Of a stretch of 64,000 bases of DNA, positions 45,340-55,689 are shown piece by piece. Numbering within the stretch: position 1 is the stretch's first letter; every line of letters starts with the position of its first letter. Under the pieces are notes generated by a model, which made no database searches, was not told the DNA's origin, and saw only the letters and a program-made list of their open reading frames with translations. Origin of the DNA: Metellina segmentata (taxonomy: Eukaryota > Arthropoda > Arachnida > Araneae > Tetragnathidae); NCBI GenBank assembly GCA_947359465.1, contig OX375875.1, positions 15,339,439 through 15,403,438 of the forward strand. Reading direction: 5' to 3'. The translations under genes and the position numbers were made by a program.

Positions 45340-47065
45340 AATTCCTTAAATTGCTTCTCCTGAGGCATTTGTGAATAAGTGGCATGGGTAATTTGGGTTA
45401 AATAAGCTTAACACAAACTTAGAAATTAGAATATCTTTGAGTATCTTAAATGAGGCTTGACACTCTTCCATTGATATTTTGCACACATTGACATTTTGAA
45501 TATTTTGATAGTTTGAATAAACATTGATATTTTGAATCTTTTTCAAGAAGATTGTTCAAAGAGGCTCGAAAGTTTGCATAATCTGGAATTAATTTATTGT
45601 AGACGTTAATACTGGCAAGAAATCTCTGTGGTTCTTTAGTGTTTCTGGGTGGTTGAAGATTTTTTTATAGTTTCGACGTTAATGTTACTTGGTTTGTTTG
45701 TACTATTCTCAATCTCATATCCCAAAAAATTCATTTTGGTTTTAGCGAAGTTGCATTTTGAAAGCTTTAGCTACACGTTTTCTTTCTCGCATACCTCAAA
45801 GATGAATTTAAATGATCCAGACGTACTTCATAATTTTGAGAAAATATAATTATATCATCAGACTAATTTAGAGCAAATTTAATTTGATGTTTATTTAGAA
45901 TTTGCCGTATGGCACGTTGGAATAGTGCAGGAGCGTTTTTCCATCCAAAGGGTAATCGTTTTAAATCGTACGAATCAAAACTTGAGGTGAATGCAAGTTT
46001 TTCTGTGTCCTTAACATTCATTTTTATCTGCCAGTATCTAGGGTCTAAATCTTGTGTTGAGAACTTTTTTGCGTGGAACAATTGATCTAATACAGCATCG
46101 ATACGAGGAATAGGTTCGGAATCAGTTTTTGTAATTTCATTTAATTTTTGATAGTCGATACATAACGAGTTTTAGAGTTTTGATCTCGTTTATAAGCTGT
46201 TACAGGACCTGCATAAGGGTAAGAAAGTTTGATAATGTCTGTTTTTAAAAGTTCGTCAGTTTATTTTTTGATTTCTGCATTGTCTTTAGGCAAGGCTCTG
46301 TCTGTATGGGCGACAAGCAATTGGTATTTCCTAGTTTAAAATAACTCCTTGAGGTTCTAAATTAATTGAGCCTACATCATATTTTGTCTTGGCAAAAACA
46401 TTTTTTTGTTTGTTAGTTAGATCAGTCAATCTTCCATCAGAGTTAACCCCATAAATGGTATTATCTACATTATCATTAGGCTCAACACAATGAATAGTAC
46501 AGTACTTAATATTATCATTCTTTTCACAAGAGTACACATTTTCACACTTATTATTTTCAATTTTAGAACATTGTTTATCACAAGTATTCTTGCTAACAGT
46601 ATTTTCATATGATCCAAAATTATTATGTTGATAGTTATTAGAATTTCTCGAGTAACATTGATAACAAAAATGATGTGATATTTGAAGCACAGGATTTAAA
46701 GGAATATTTGACGTTACATTATGATTAAATTGAAAAATTTGTCGGGTTTTGAAAATGATTTGCAAATTCAATGTATTGACAATTTCTAAATTCAACAGTG
46801 CATAATTTAATGTAGAGTTAATGGCTAAAAATTCAGTTTCGATTTAAGTAAAAGTTCAATACTTCTACGTTTAAGTATGCCGGTATTAGGTCGGTTCTTG
46901 AGTTTGCGAAATTGGGCTGTTTTTAATTCAAAGTATTTGATCAATGCTTCCACGTCAAAATTTTCTTTTGCGTCAAATGTTATTACTTTTGAAATCATAT
47001 TTCCTGAAAAATCTTTTGAAACCAAGTAGCTGGCAGTAGAATCATCTCCATTAGACGTCATTGTG
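45340..47065 (-). pseudogene. pol: Ty3/gypsy RT-RNase H fragment
   Basis: Read on the minus strand. A frame at 46825-47061 is of unknown role. A linker at 46331-46795 ends LTDLTNKQKNVFAKTKYDVG, the usual region just before RT. RT at 45863-46081 has FSTQDLDPRYWQIKMNVKDT, then AFTSSFDSYDLKRLPFGWKN and APALFQRAI. RNase H entry at 45346-45546 has QASFKILKDILISKFVLSLF and PCHLFTNASGEAI. Frameshifts and stops are frequent. It is cut at about 45340 by the mariner fragment. It holds the domains missing from the element at 1-2905, but common origin is not shown. Confidence 0.75.
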
Positions 47066-47079
47066 GTGTAGTTATGAGA

Positions 47080-47650
47080 GTCCGTTCAATTTATAAAACT
47101 TCCTAATCCAGGGTAAGGTTCCTAAACCACAGGTTGTTATCCTGTCGACTTTAAAATCTGTCATAATAATAGAAATTATAAGCCTGTAGTCGCGACGGAG
47201 TAGCAATAGTGGTAATAGGCATTCGGATGAGGAGGATTCATTGGTGTGTAGTGGAGTTCTGGATTGTTTAACAAAATCTTTATTTTTTCAATAGCAAACT
47301 AGTTACACTATCAGGCGTGGAGGTTGTTGAGGGGATGGAGATTTGTACGGTTCTGAGAGCTTCCTATTCTAAAGGGCTCATGGAAAAAGTGTATAGGTCA
47401 CAATTAATTCGCCAAAAGGAAAAGAGTTAAAAGAAATACTCTTGAACAGGGAATCTAGCAATAACTTTCATTGGTAGAAGTCGGGAGTTAATTTTATCTT
47501 ACAGGCGATTTGAAAGGATAAGTGGGAGGTCAGTCATACTGGGAGGTCCTGAGGTCAAAGGTGAAAGGGGACTACAAGATACATGACCTATTGGACAAAA
47601 TAGACGAAAGACTGAGAGGAAAGTGAGGTGTTCGGGGACTGGTCTCTAGT
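47080..47650. other. intergenic, nothing recognised
   Basis: No supported coding region or repeat. Confidence 0.35.
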
Positions 47651-47662
47651 GAGAATTGTATT

Positions 47663-47675
47663 GGGGGGGGGGGGG
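47663..47675 (+). repeat. G13 homopolymer
   Basis: An uninterrupted run of G in an AT-rich context. Confidence 0.9.
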
Positions 47676-47799
47676 TATTTTTAGGAATCGTTTCATATAT
47701 ATGTTACCGCTTAAGTGCAGTAATCAGTTACTCTACAGATTATCTAGATTGTGAAGATTAACTAGTGTGATCCGTTAAAGTGCCGAAAATTGTTTCATT

Positions 47800-47995
47800 T
47801 CTCAAATTACTTGGGTAATCTGCAAATTACCTGGGTAATTTGAAAATTACCTAGATAATCTGCACATTACCTGCTAGGCACTCTTTAAAGTGAAAATAAG
47901 ATCTTTGCTGGAACAAATCTGCAAATTACTTAGATAATCTGCACATTATCTACTAGGCACTCTTTAAAGTGAAAATAAGATCTTTGCTGGAACAA
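47800..47995 (+). repeat. short tandem duplication, 79-bp period
   Basis: TAGATAATCTGCACATTA(C/T)CT through GGCACTCTTTAAAGTGAAAA and AAGATCTTTGCTGGAACAA occurs at 47852 and 47931. It is preceded by smaller repeats of AATTACCTGGGTAATCTGCA type. Confidence 0.8.
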
Positions 47996-48035
47996 CAGCA
48001 ATGTTTATGTACGCTTAATTTAACATTATGTTATG

Positions 48036-48420
48036 TATTTATTTTTCAATATCTGAAGAATCAAGTTAATACAATCAAACAATCAACAAATTAGTTGATA
48101 GAAACAATCATCAATCAATTAAAAAAATTATAATTTAAAAGAATCAAACGGTTTAAAATATTATTACAAGTAAGGAAATCGACATAATGTTATAGATTTA
48201 TTTTTCGATATCTAAAGACTCAACTTAATACAATCAAGCAATAAACACATTAGTTGATTGAATCAATCACTGATTTATTTTTCGATATCTAAAGAATCAA
48301 GTTAATACAATCAAACAATCATTAAATTAGTTGATAGAATCAATCATCAATCAATTAAAAAACTTTAGTAGAAAGATTCAAACGGTTTAAAATATTATAA
48401 CAATTAAGAAAACATACAGA
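48036..48420 (+). repeat. AT-rich direct repeats downstream of GR3
   Basis: Three copies of a block beginning TTTATTTTTC(A/G)ATATCTGA/TAAG and containing TTAATACAATCAA, CAATCA and ATTAGTTGAT, starting near 48036, 48196 and 48271. The first and third continue into CAATCATCAATCAATTAAAA and CAAACGGTTTAAAATATTAT. The array ends 230 bp from the GR3 stop codon. Confidence 0.8.
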
Positions 48421-48653
48421 CAATTACAACGGCATTGTAGTTTCATTAAAAAGCGATCACTTCAAAGCATACAAATAACCTTAGCGTAATCATCAGCAAA
48501 AATATGATCAGAATCATATCAGATTAACTACTTTTATTTGAATGACGACCGGGAAAAAGCGATTAGAAATAAACTATGCTCAATGGATGGTTTTTAATGC
48601 AGATAATAAGCAAGTAAAAACTAAAGATTATTCAAAATCCAATTGTAATCTCA

Positions 48654-49823
48654 CTATTTTGAAGACTTTAAACTGTATGCAAGAAAGCAATAGGTAACAA
48701 TAGTACCGAAAGCTGTAATTATAAAACTTCTGTTTATAGGGACTATTTTCCAACAGGTCATTGACATACCCTTTTCAGCAAGGGATAGAAAGCGCTTCTG
48801 TGATGTTGTAAGTTCCAGTTCCAGACTCAGGGATTCTTGTGCTTGATTCCCAATATCAGCTGCTGTCTCCGATAAAAGAGATCCTGACAGAGTCATTCCA
48901 AAAAAGACCCCATACTTCATAATACACGAAAGCCATATCGAAACAAGTGCGCCAGTTTCGTAATCATTGGGATGAAGTATGGCAGACATGCTAAAAAACA
49001 CATTACAAAAATTCATAAGGGTTTCTGTAAACATCAATAATGATAATTCTGCATCCATTCTTGATACGAGCTTCCGGATGGAGATGTATTGCTTCAAGAG
49101 TAACTGGCAGTCAGAAGAGTGCAAATCCTTCATACTTTCCAAGAACTTGGTCATCAAGCACTGCACTTGCCGACATGCTACAGCGTAGTATATAGCGAAT
49201 GTATTCACTGGCAGTACAACGATGATAGCCATACTGATAATATAAAGCACCAAATGTAATACCTGCAAATTTGATTCGGTAAATCCATACATCCACGATG
49301 CCTTACCACTTCTAAAAATAGCAATGAAGTTGATAACAATAAAAGGAATGTGAAACAAATTACTAACTATTATCCATAAATTAATGCAGATCCTTTTGTT
49401 ATCCTTCGTGCATAGTTTCAGCTGCTTTGTCAGTTTTATAATGCTGGTGGAAACATCTTTCAGACGGTCAATCTTGGAGCATAGTACCCATCTGTGGAGG
49501 AATGCTGCGAATGCTATAACAAAACTCGATTTCGCTACAGACGTGTGAAACATTTTCATGTATAAATACATATAGATATCAATGTGATACAAAGCCATTA
49601 AAATGCTTAAAATGATCATTAAAACTTTCGTGTAATTTAGTGCTATGCCAAAACAAGATATTCGCCTACTCTCAAATATACCACTCAAACTAAACAATAC
49701 AAATAGATATTTATGTATCCTTTCTAGCCTTTTTATATTATCCATAACCTTTTCAATGAACATATGTGCTGATAAATAATGTAGGTTATTATCAACTTCG
49801 AAATGTACATTTAGTTTAACCAT
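48654..49823 (-). CDS. GR3: gustatory receptor-like 7TM protein
   Basis: 389 codons, single exon, ATG start (MVKLNVHFEVDNN), TAG stop. Conserved blocks: IKRLERIHKYLFVLFSLSGI, HRWVLCSKIDRLKDVSTSII, NTFAIYYAVACRQVQCLMTK, RMDAELSLLMFTETLMN, MTLSGSLLSETAADIGNQAQ, and C-terminal MTCWKIVPINRSFIITAFGT leading to T377-Y378. Seven hydrophobic segments fit a GR channel subunit. A candidate AATAAA lies at 48533-48538, 116 nt beyond the stop. With GR4 it shares 3' flank (AATTACAACGGCATTGTAGT at 48421 against 54156), which suggests a relatively recent duplication. Intact, ligand unknown. Confidence 0.9.
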   Translation of the reverse strand: MVKLNVHFEVDNNLHYLSAHMFIEKVMDNIKRLERIHKYLFVLFSLSGIFESRRISCFGIALNYTKVLMIILSILMALYHIDIYMYLYMKMFHTSVAKSSFVIAFAAFLHRWVLCSKIDRLKDVSTSIIKLTKQLKLCTKDNKRICINLWIIVSNLFHIPFIVINFIAIFRSGKASWMYGFTESNLQVLHLVLYIISMAIIVVLPVNTFAIYYAVACRQVQCLMTKFLESMKDLHSSDCQLLLKQYISIRKLVSRMDAELSLLMFTETLMNFCNVFFSMSAILHPNDYETGALVSIWLSCIMKYGVFFGMTLSGSLLSETAADIGNQAQESLSLELELTTSQKRFLSLAEKGMSMTCWKIVPINRSFIITAFGTIVTYCFLAYSLKSSK

Positions 49824-49859
49824 CGGTTATGATCTAGTTCAAACTATGAAGTTCACAGT

Positions 49860-50496
49860 TTGCGTCTTTGAAGAGCTGTCCTTGTGGTCATACCCAACCA
49901 AGTATATTGGAAATCCCAACTCTTTAAAAATGTAATATCAATATTATTGACCTGAAAGCTACATTTTGTAATACAGTAGCTATTTCAATGAGTTTGAATT
50001 TGAAAGGTTTATTATATCGCTTAGTTGATTAGGTAATTTTACATTTGTATTATAGTGAACTAGTCAGTTGATAGCGTGACGGTTTTGAAATATCCGATAA
50101 ATGGTATAAGTTTACAAATGGATCTAAAAACATCAATGAAAAATGACTGAAGATGCTTAATATAAACAAACAAACGTGATCATTTATTCTCCGCTCTCAA
50201 TCGTGTTTTAAAGGCTATTAGGCAAAATGTTATGTATTTACGTTTTTCTGATAATTTTATTTTCCATTTTATTAAAAACACAAGACCTCTTCTATAATTA
50301 TGATAAGAAAACATGTTATATAGTAACATTTTTTGCCTTCCACGATACCTTTTTCAGTATTTCAAACATGACATGAGAAAAATACAATGAAAGATTTTGA
50401 TATGGATGTGCAGAAACAATTACACATTAGAACAGACTGTAGTGCTCAAATAAATTGAAGGATAGTAATTTTACTGTGATGTGTATGTTCTGAAAT
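49860..50496 (-). other. 5' flank module of GR3, cut by Tc1
   Basis: Contains AAGTATATTGGAAATCCCAAC (49899), ATATTATTGACCTGAAAGCTAC (49941), CTCTCAATCGTGTTTTAAAGGC (50196) and GGATGTGCAGAAACAATTAC (50404). These are in the same order as upstream of GR2 and GR4. The homology is interrupted at 50496 by a Tc1 terminus. Confidence 0.55.
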
Positions 50497-50497
50497 A

Positions 50498-51720
50498 CAC
50501 TCACTGCCAAAAGTTAAGCACGGAGAGGAAAATATTAATTTCCAGAAGCCAATCTGAATTGAAGAGGCTTCAATTTGCTGCAGAGGTAGATGGAAGTTTG
50601 CAAATATATTATTAAAGGGTAAATCACGGTTTCATGTCGAGAAATATGCAAAAACGGCAGTTGCATAAGAATCCAGCATTGTGAGGGTCGGAGGAGTTGT
50701 ATGTAAGTGCTGACAAAAAGGGTTTAGAGTTTTCGTACGATTAAGTTTCAAGACAGATATGTTTCTATGGCTTCCAGAAGACGAATGGAAGATAGTTAGC
50801 GCTGGCGTTCTGTGGGACGCCTTGAAGCAGTGAAATCAATCACTGATGGTGCTCTTTTCTTCAGCGTTCAGCATTCCGTCATTTCACGATTATTGAAGCA
50901 ATTCCATACAAAGCAAATAGTTATCCGAATACCTGTGGCCGGCCACGGAAGGGTTACGGCCCCCTCGGAAGATCGATATATTGCTGTTGTGGCGAAGCGG
51001 AATCGAAGAGCTACCTCCACAAGTGTGACATCTATGGTTGCAGCGTCCATTGGTAAGACGATATCTGCCACTACTGTGCGCTGAAGGCAGCACATGACTG
51101 AACTGTACGACCGGGTACCTCGAGTTCGTGTTACTCTATCCGTCCAATTAAAAGGAGCACGATCAAAGTGGTTTCGGCAACATGTGATTTGGACTGTGTC
51201 TGAATGGGCTAACGTTATGTTCACGAATGAGTCGAGATTTGCTCTGGATGACAAATGTGTAAGGGTCTGGAGAGAACAAGGCACACGCAATCGGCCTCGG
51301 AACATCATCGAGCATCATGCATTCTGAGGTGGATCACACCTGCACATCTATAGACGGGGTTCTGTGACGGCTGTCCGGAATCGGGAAAAATATATAGAAT
51401 CTAACTGTGAGATTTGTACGTTGCAGCAGTTGGTCCTTCTTTTGTTTTAATGGATGATAATGCGCGTCCCCATACAACTGGCATCGTCGACGACTACCTG
51501 GAGAGTGAGGGGATTGCGCTTACGTACTCGCCCAACTTTTATCCCATTGAAAATCTTTGGGATGCCCTCGACCGCGCCGTATCTGCACGTTTCCCGACCC
51601 CCAGCTACTCTCACATAGTTACAAACTGCTCTACAAGAGGAATGGCAAATACGTGACTCTGGGGTGGTTGGTCACCTGATGGTAAGCATGGTCGTACGCT
51701 GCAAACTTTGTATGAGGATG
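50498..51720 (+). mobile_element. Tc1-like transposon (decayed)
   Basis: It starts after TA with CACTCACTGCCAAAAGTTAAGC, a Tc1-type end. Plus-strand pieces: FSVQHSVISRLLKQFHTK (helix-turn-helix), WANVMFTNESRFALDDKCVR (first Asp region, D replaced by N in TNES), FVLMDDNARPHTTGIVDDYL (second Asp) and FYPIENLWDALDRAV (third acid, Glu). Stops and frameshifts separate them. The right terminus could not be fixed; homology to transposase ends near 51660. Confidence 0.8.
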
Positions 51721-52099
51721 AGGGGTGGTCACATACCCTATTATTGTCAGTTTTGCTTATTTGTTTTGGATTTAAACGTAATTTTGTTGATAATTCCAAT
51801 GCGACTTCATCTTATAATTAATGAAAATTCAATAGTGTTTTCATCTTTGTATTTAATTATTTCTTTTGTTTCATACAAAACCTATATGATACTTTCTTGC
51901 CACATTTTGTGCCAAACAAAGCTGTTTACTTTTAGAAGTTAGAGCATTAAGTTGTCACATCCAACTCTAAGCTGTGTTTAGTGTATATACGCACCATTCG
52001 AAGGCAGTGAGTACCCGTTTACAGAAATGTCATTTCAAATATTTCAATAGAATAATAGGTCCTGAAAGAAAATATTATCCTGATTTCACTTTACGGTCC

Positions 52100-52215
52100 A
52101 TGACGTCACAGCGAGAGCTTCGCCCCCTGCTCGCTTACGCTCGCCGACCCCCGGGAATTGCTACGCAATCCCGTTTGGTTTGCTTCGCAAACCAATACCT
52201 CTTTCGCAAGTGATT
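52100..52215 (+). repeat. GC-rich hairpin repeat, copy 2
   Basis: A chain of short palindromes: GCGAGagcTTCGC, CTCGCTTACGCTCG, GGGAATTGCTACGCAATCCC and GGTTTGCTTCGCAAACC. The order matches the diverged copy at 10790-10920. Sharply GC-rich in an AT-rich region. Not coding. Confidence 0.65.
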
Positions 52216-53580
52216 AAACTTTTTTTTTACTTTAACACTTTATGCACCCTAAAATCATACCCGCATGAGTAAAAAATCTTCTGCATCTTGTTCCCTGTAC
52301 AATTTTAAGTAAACCGTGTTAATCTCCAAACTTTACGATCTGTACTTTGTACTTTCTCGGTAAACCGTCTGAGAACAGAGGGAAAAAAGCGAGCCTTTTT
52401 TCTCGCCAAATAAAAAGAAATCGTTTTTATGGCAATTGTTGCTACGATAGATTTGATATCTGGCAAACCCGATAGTCAAAAATATAACCCTCATATGCTC
52501 CGCGAAATAAAAAATACGAAATTTGTATCACCAACTTTTGTTTGCATCAAATTTATTTATAAACCAATTTTTAAAAAAACTGGTACCGTAAGAAAGAGTA
52601 CATTCTGAGGTATACTGCGATATTTTCAAAATAAAAAACTAATAGTAATACGACATAGATATGACAGTTTTAGTTTTGTATCGGAAATTACGATATGAAA
52701 TTTCCGAAAATTGTATGACCAACTTTTAATTGCATCGATTTTATTTATTAACCAATTTTAAAAATAACTGTACCATAAGAAATAGTGTAATGTAATGTAT
52801 TCAGTGATGTTCTCAAATTTAATCTGAAAGTTCCGAAAATTGTAGGACCAACTTTTAATTGCATTGATTTTATTTATTAACCAATTTTAAAAATAACTGT
52901 ACCATAAGAAATAGTGTAATGTAATGTATTCAGTGATGTTCTCAAATTTAAAAAATAATAGTTTTTGCTGTAGACATAACGGTTGTAACAAAATGTAGCG
53001 AAAATATCCAAAGATTCCGAATTTTGTATGGCCAACTTTTGATCACATCCAATTAAATTATTAACCGATTTCAAAAATAAAAGTACCGTAAGAAAGAGTA
53101 CATTCTGAGGTATACTGCGATATTTTAAAAATCAAAAACTAATAATAAGATATAGATACGGCAGTTTAATAAAAATAACAAAAATGTCCATATTTTTCCC
53201 GAATTTCAAAAAAATATTATCAAGAACCACATTGAAATTTAAAAAAAAAACTCGACGAGCTGCAAAAATTTACGTTGAGAGGTACTCTTTAAAAAAAACT
53301 CACGGCTGAAGACTGAAAATTTGTATGTGTTTAGCTCAATCGCGGAAGAAATTTCGCTTCTTCAATTTTGACACTTAATAAACCCTAAACTAATAGCCGC
53401 ATCAGAAAAAAAGCTTAATAACTGTCTAGGGAATACGATGAAGAACAAACCATGTTAATTTCGTTTTTTTCCGATCAGTACTTTCTCGGGAAATCGTTTA
53501 AGAATCGAGCTAAACAACACAGTTTTCAATCCTGCGGCGTCGGCGGCAGTAACTTTTTTTAATATAGAGAGATAGATAGA
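52215..53580. repeat. AT-rich interspersed repeat region
   Basis: Four related units marked by CCAACTTTT at about 52530, 52718, 52847 and 53031. The middle two are almost identical over about 110 bp (period 129). The outer two share GTACCGTAAGAAAGAGTACA, then TTCTGAGGTATACTGCGATA. The order is therefore X-Y-Y-X. It probably belongs to one non-autonomous element with the hairpin cluster at its left. No protein was recognised. Confidence 0.6.
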
Positions 53581-54390
53581 TTATACGGAACAACACACAT
53601 CAATTTCACATTAACTAGTAGATATAGAAGAATACTGGGTAGAATCGTGTATGAATTGGTAATCTAGGTCGTTCTAAGGCTTAATCATTGTGTTTGACAA
53701 TCAATATTTAAATTAGTTCACGTTTTTTTTCAATGTTTAACGCCAATCGGATTATCTAATGTGTTCTACAATATGTACGAATTATAACTGTTATTCATGT
53801 AATTTAGACAGAGTATGAAATACCCTAGAATTGGGCAATTTCAGACAGTGTCGTATGAAAATTGAAGACACCAGGATTTGTGAACTTCAATCATGAATAT
53901 ATGGTAATTTAAATTTTTAGAAATATATAAATATATATAAAGGCAATAAAAAAGAGAAAAACAATGGAGTTCTATATTTGGAATGAAATAATTTTGAAAC
54001 CAAACTAAAACGAGGACATTACTTAAAAGAGTATTGTGACTTGTTTAAAATTGGTAGCTTGAACAATTAAACATACAGCAGTGTAAAACAAATAAAGGAG
54101 AATTACAAGAAATCATAAATACTTCGAATTTGATTATATTTGATACAGAGATTATTACAACGACATTGTAGTTTCATAAAGAGGCTATAATTTCAAAGCA
54201 TTCAGTTTGACAACGTTATAATCAATAAAGTCACAAACGATTCAGAAGCAGATTGAATTGAATAGTTTTACATCAATGCCGACCGAATACATCCCTTTGA
54301 GACCTTACGTGAAATATAGTGTAAGAGGTGACTGACTCTGAACGAGAAAATGAATAAACATAAACGGTTGTTCATTAAAAATCGAAGTGT
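53580..54390. other. 3' flank of GR4
   Basis: AT-rich. The part from about 54150 (TTACAACGACATTGTAGTTTC) is homologous to the 3' flank of GR3. No other feature seen. Confidence 0.45.
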
Positions 54391-54397
54391 ACTTTCA

Positions 54398-55576
54398 TCA
54401 TTTTGGAGTGGACCTCAAATTATCTGCAAGAAAACAATAGGTTACAATAGTCCCAAAAGTTGTAATTATAAAACTTCTGTTAATAGGGACTATTTTCCAG
54501 CAGGTTAGATTTAAATCCTTTTCAACAATTGACAGAAAGCGTGTCTGTGACAGTGTTGGTTTTAGATGTAGACAAAGGGATTCTTGTGTTCGCTTCCCAA
54601 TATCAGCAGCTGTCTCCGACAGAAGAGATGCAGCCACGGTCATTCCGAGGAAAATCACATAGTTGTCAGTAAACGAAAGCCATATAGCAAGAAATTGAAT
54701 CGCATTTGAGTATTCCTCGGGATGTAGTATAACAGAGACACCAAAGTATACAAAGCAAGCATTCAAAAGGGTTTCAGTAAACATCAATAAAGACAGCTCT
54801 GTGTCCATTCGGCCAACGAGTTTCCTGATGGAGATGTATTGCTTTACGAATAGTTTGCAATCAGAAGAAGACAAATCGTTCATAGTTTCCCCGAATTTCA
54901 TCAGCAAGCATTGAACTTGTCGACATGCTACAGCGTAGTATATAGCGAATGTATTTACTGGTAGCATAATGATGACATTGAAGCTTAGCGTGTAAACCAA
55001 CAAATATAGTGTTTGCAATGTTGAATTGGTAAATTCAAACGTCCAAGATACCTTATTATACTTCAAAAGAGAGATGAAGCTTATGTAAGAAAAGGGAATA
55101 TGAAACAAGATACTAAGTATTATCCATGAACTAATCCATACTTCTTTTTCGTCCTTCGTGTACAAATTCAGACGCTTCGTGATTCTTATAATGCTTTTGG
55201 AAACTTCTTTGAGACGGTCAATTTTGGAACACAGTACCCATCTGTGAAGCACAATTGATAATGTTATACCAATACAAGCTTTGCTCGCAGACGACTGGAA
55301 CATAGAAATATAAAAATGTTGGTAAATGTCGACGTGATATAAGGGCACAAGAACGCTTAAAGTAAACATCAAAACTTTCGTGTAATTAACAGGAATGCTG
55401 AAGCAATTTATTCGTTTGCTTTCATATAGACAACTCACATGAAACAATGCAAATATATATTTATAAATCCTTTCTAGTCTTCTTTTATGCTCTGTATTCC
55501 TTACAAAGAACATTTCCCGAGATGAATACGTTAGGTTATTATCAACTTCAAAAGTCGCGTTGATTTGTTTCGCCAT
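54398..55576 (-). CDS. GR4: gustatory receptor-like 7TM protein
   Basis: 392 codons, single exon, TGA stop. The start is the ATG of MAKQINATFEVDNN; the open frame extends 11 codons further only from a GTG. Approximate layout: TM1 66-85, TM2 99-114, HRWVLCSKIDRLKEV 111-125, TM3 149-171, TM4 188-216, AIYYAVACRQVQCLL 211-225, QYISIRKLVGRMDTEL 246-261, TM5 262-284, TM6 294-318, then TCWKIVPINRSFI 358-370 and TM7 366-386 with T379-Y380. This is the length and C-terminal signature of gustatory receptors, likely a plasma-membrane chemosensory channel subunit. Nothing is missing apart from the QF of the classical TYhhhhhQF motif, which no copy here has. Confidence 0.9.
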   Translation of the reverse strand: MAKQINATFEVDNNLTYSSREMFFVRNTEHKRRLERIYKYIFALFHVSCLYESKRINCFSIPVNYTKVLMFTLSVLVPLYHVDIYQHFYISMFQSSASKACIGITLSIVLHRWVLCSKIDRLKEVSKSIIRITKRLNLYTKDEKEVWISSWIILSILFHIPFSYISFISLLKYNKVSWTFEFTNSTLQTLYLLVYTLSFNVIIMLPVNTFAIYYAVACRQVQCLLMKFGETMNDLSSSDCKLFVKQYISIRKLVGRMDTELSLLMFTETLLNACFVYFGVSVILHPEEYSNAIQFLAIWLSFTDNYVIFLGMTVAASLLSETAADIGKRTQESLCLHLKPTLSQTRFLSIVEKDLNLTCWKIVPINRSFIITTFGTIVTYCFLADNLRSTPK

Positions 55577-55689
55577 GAGTAATAATCGTGTTCTTACTAT
55601 GAAGTGCACATAAAGTTATCTCAGCATTAGAAGAACCTTCTGAAGCGATCAGCACAAAAAAGGGTGTTATGTCCATACATAGGATTTTA

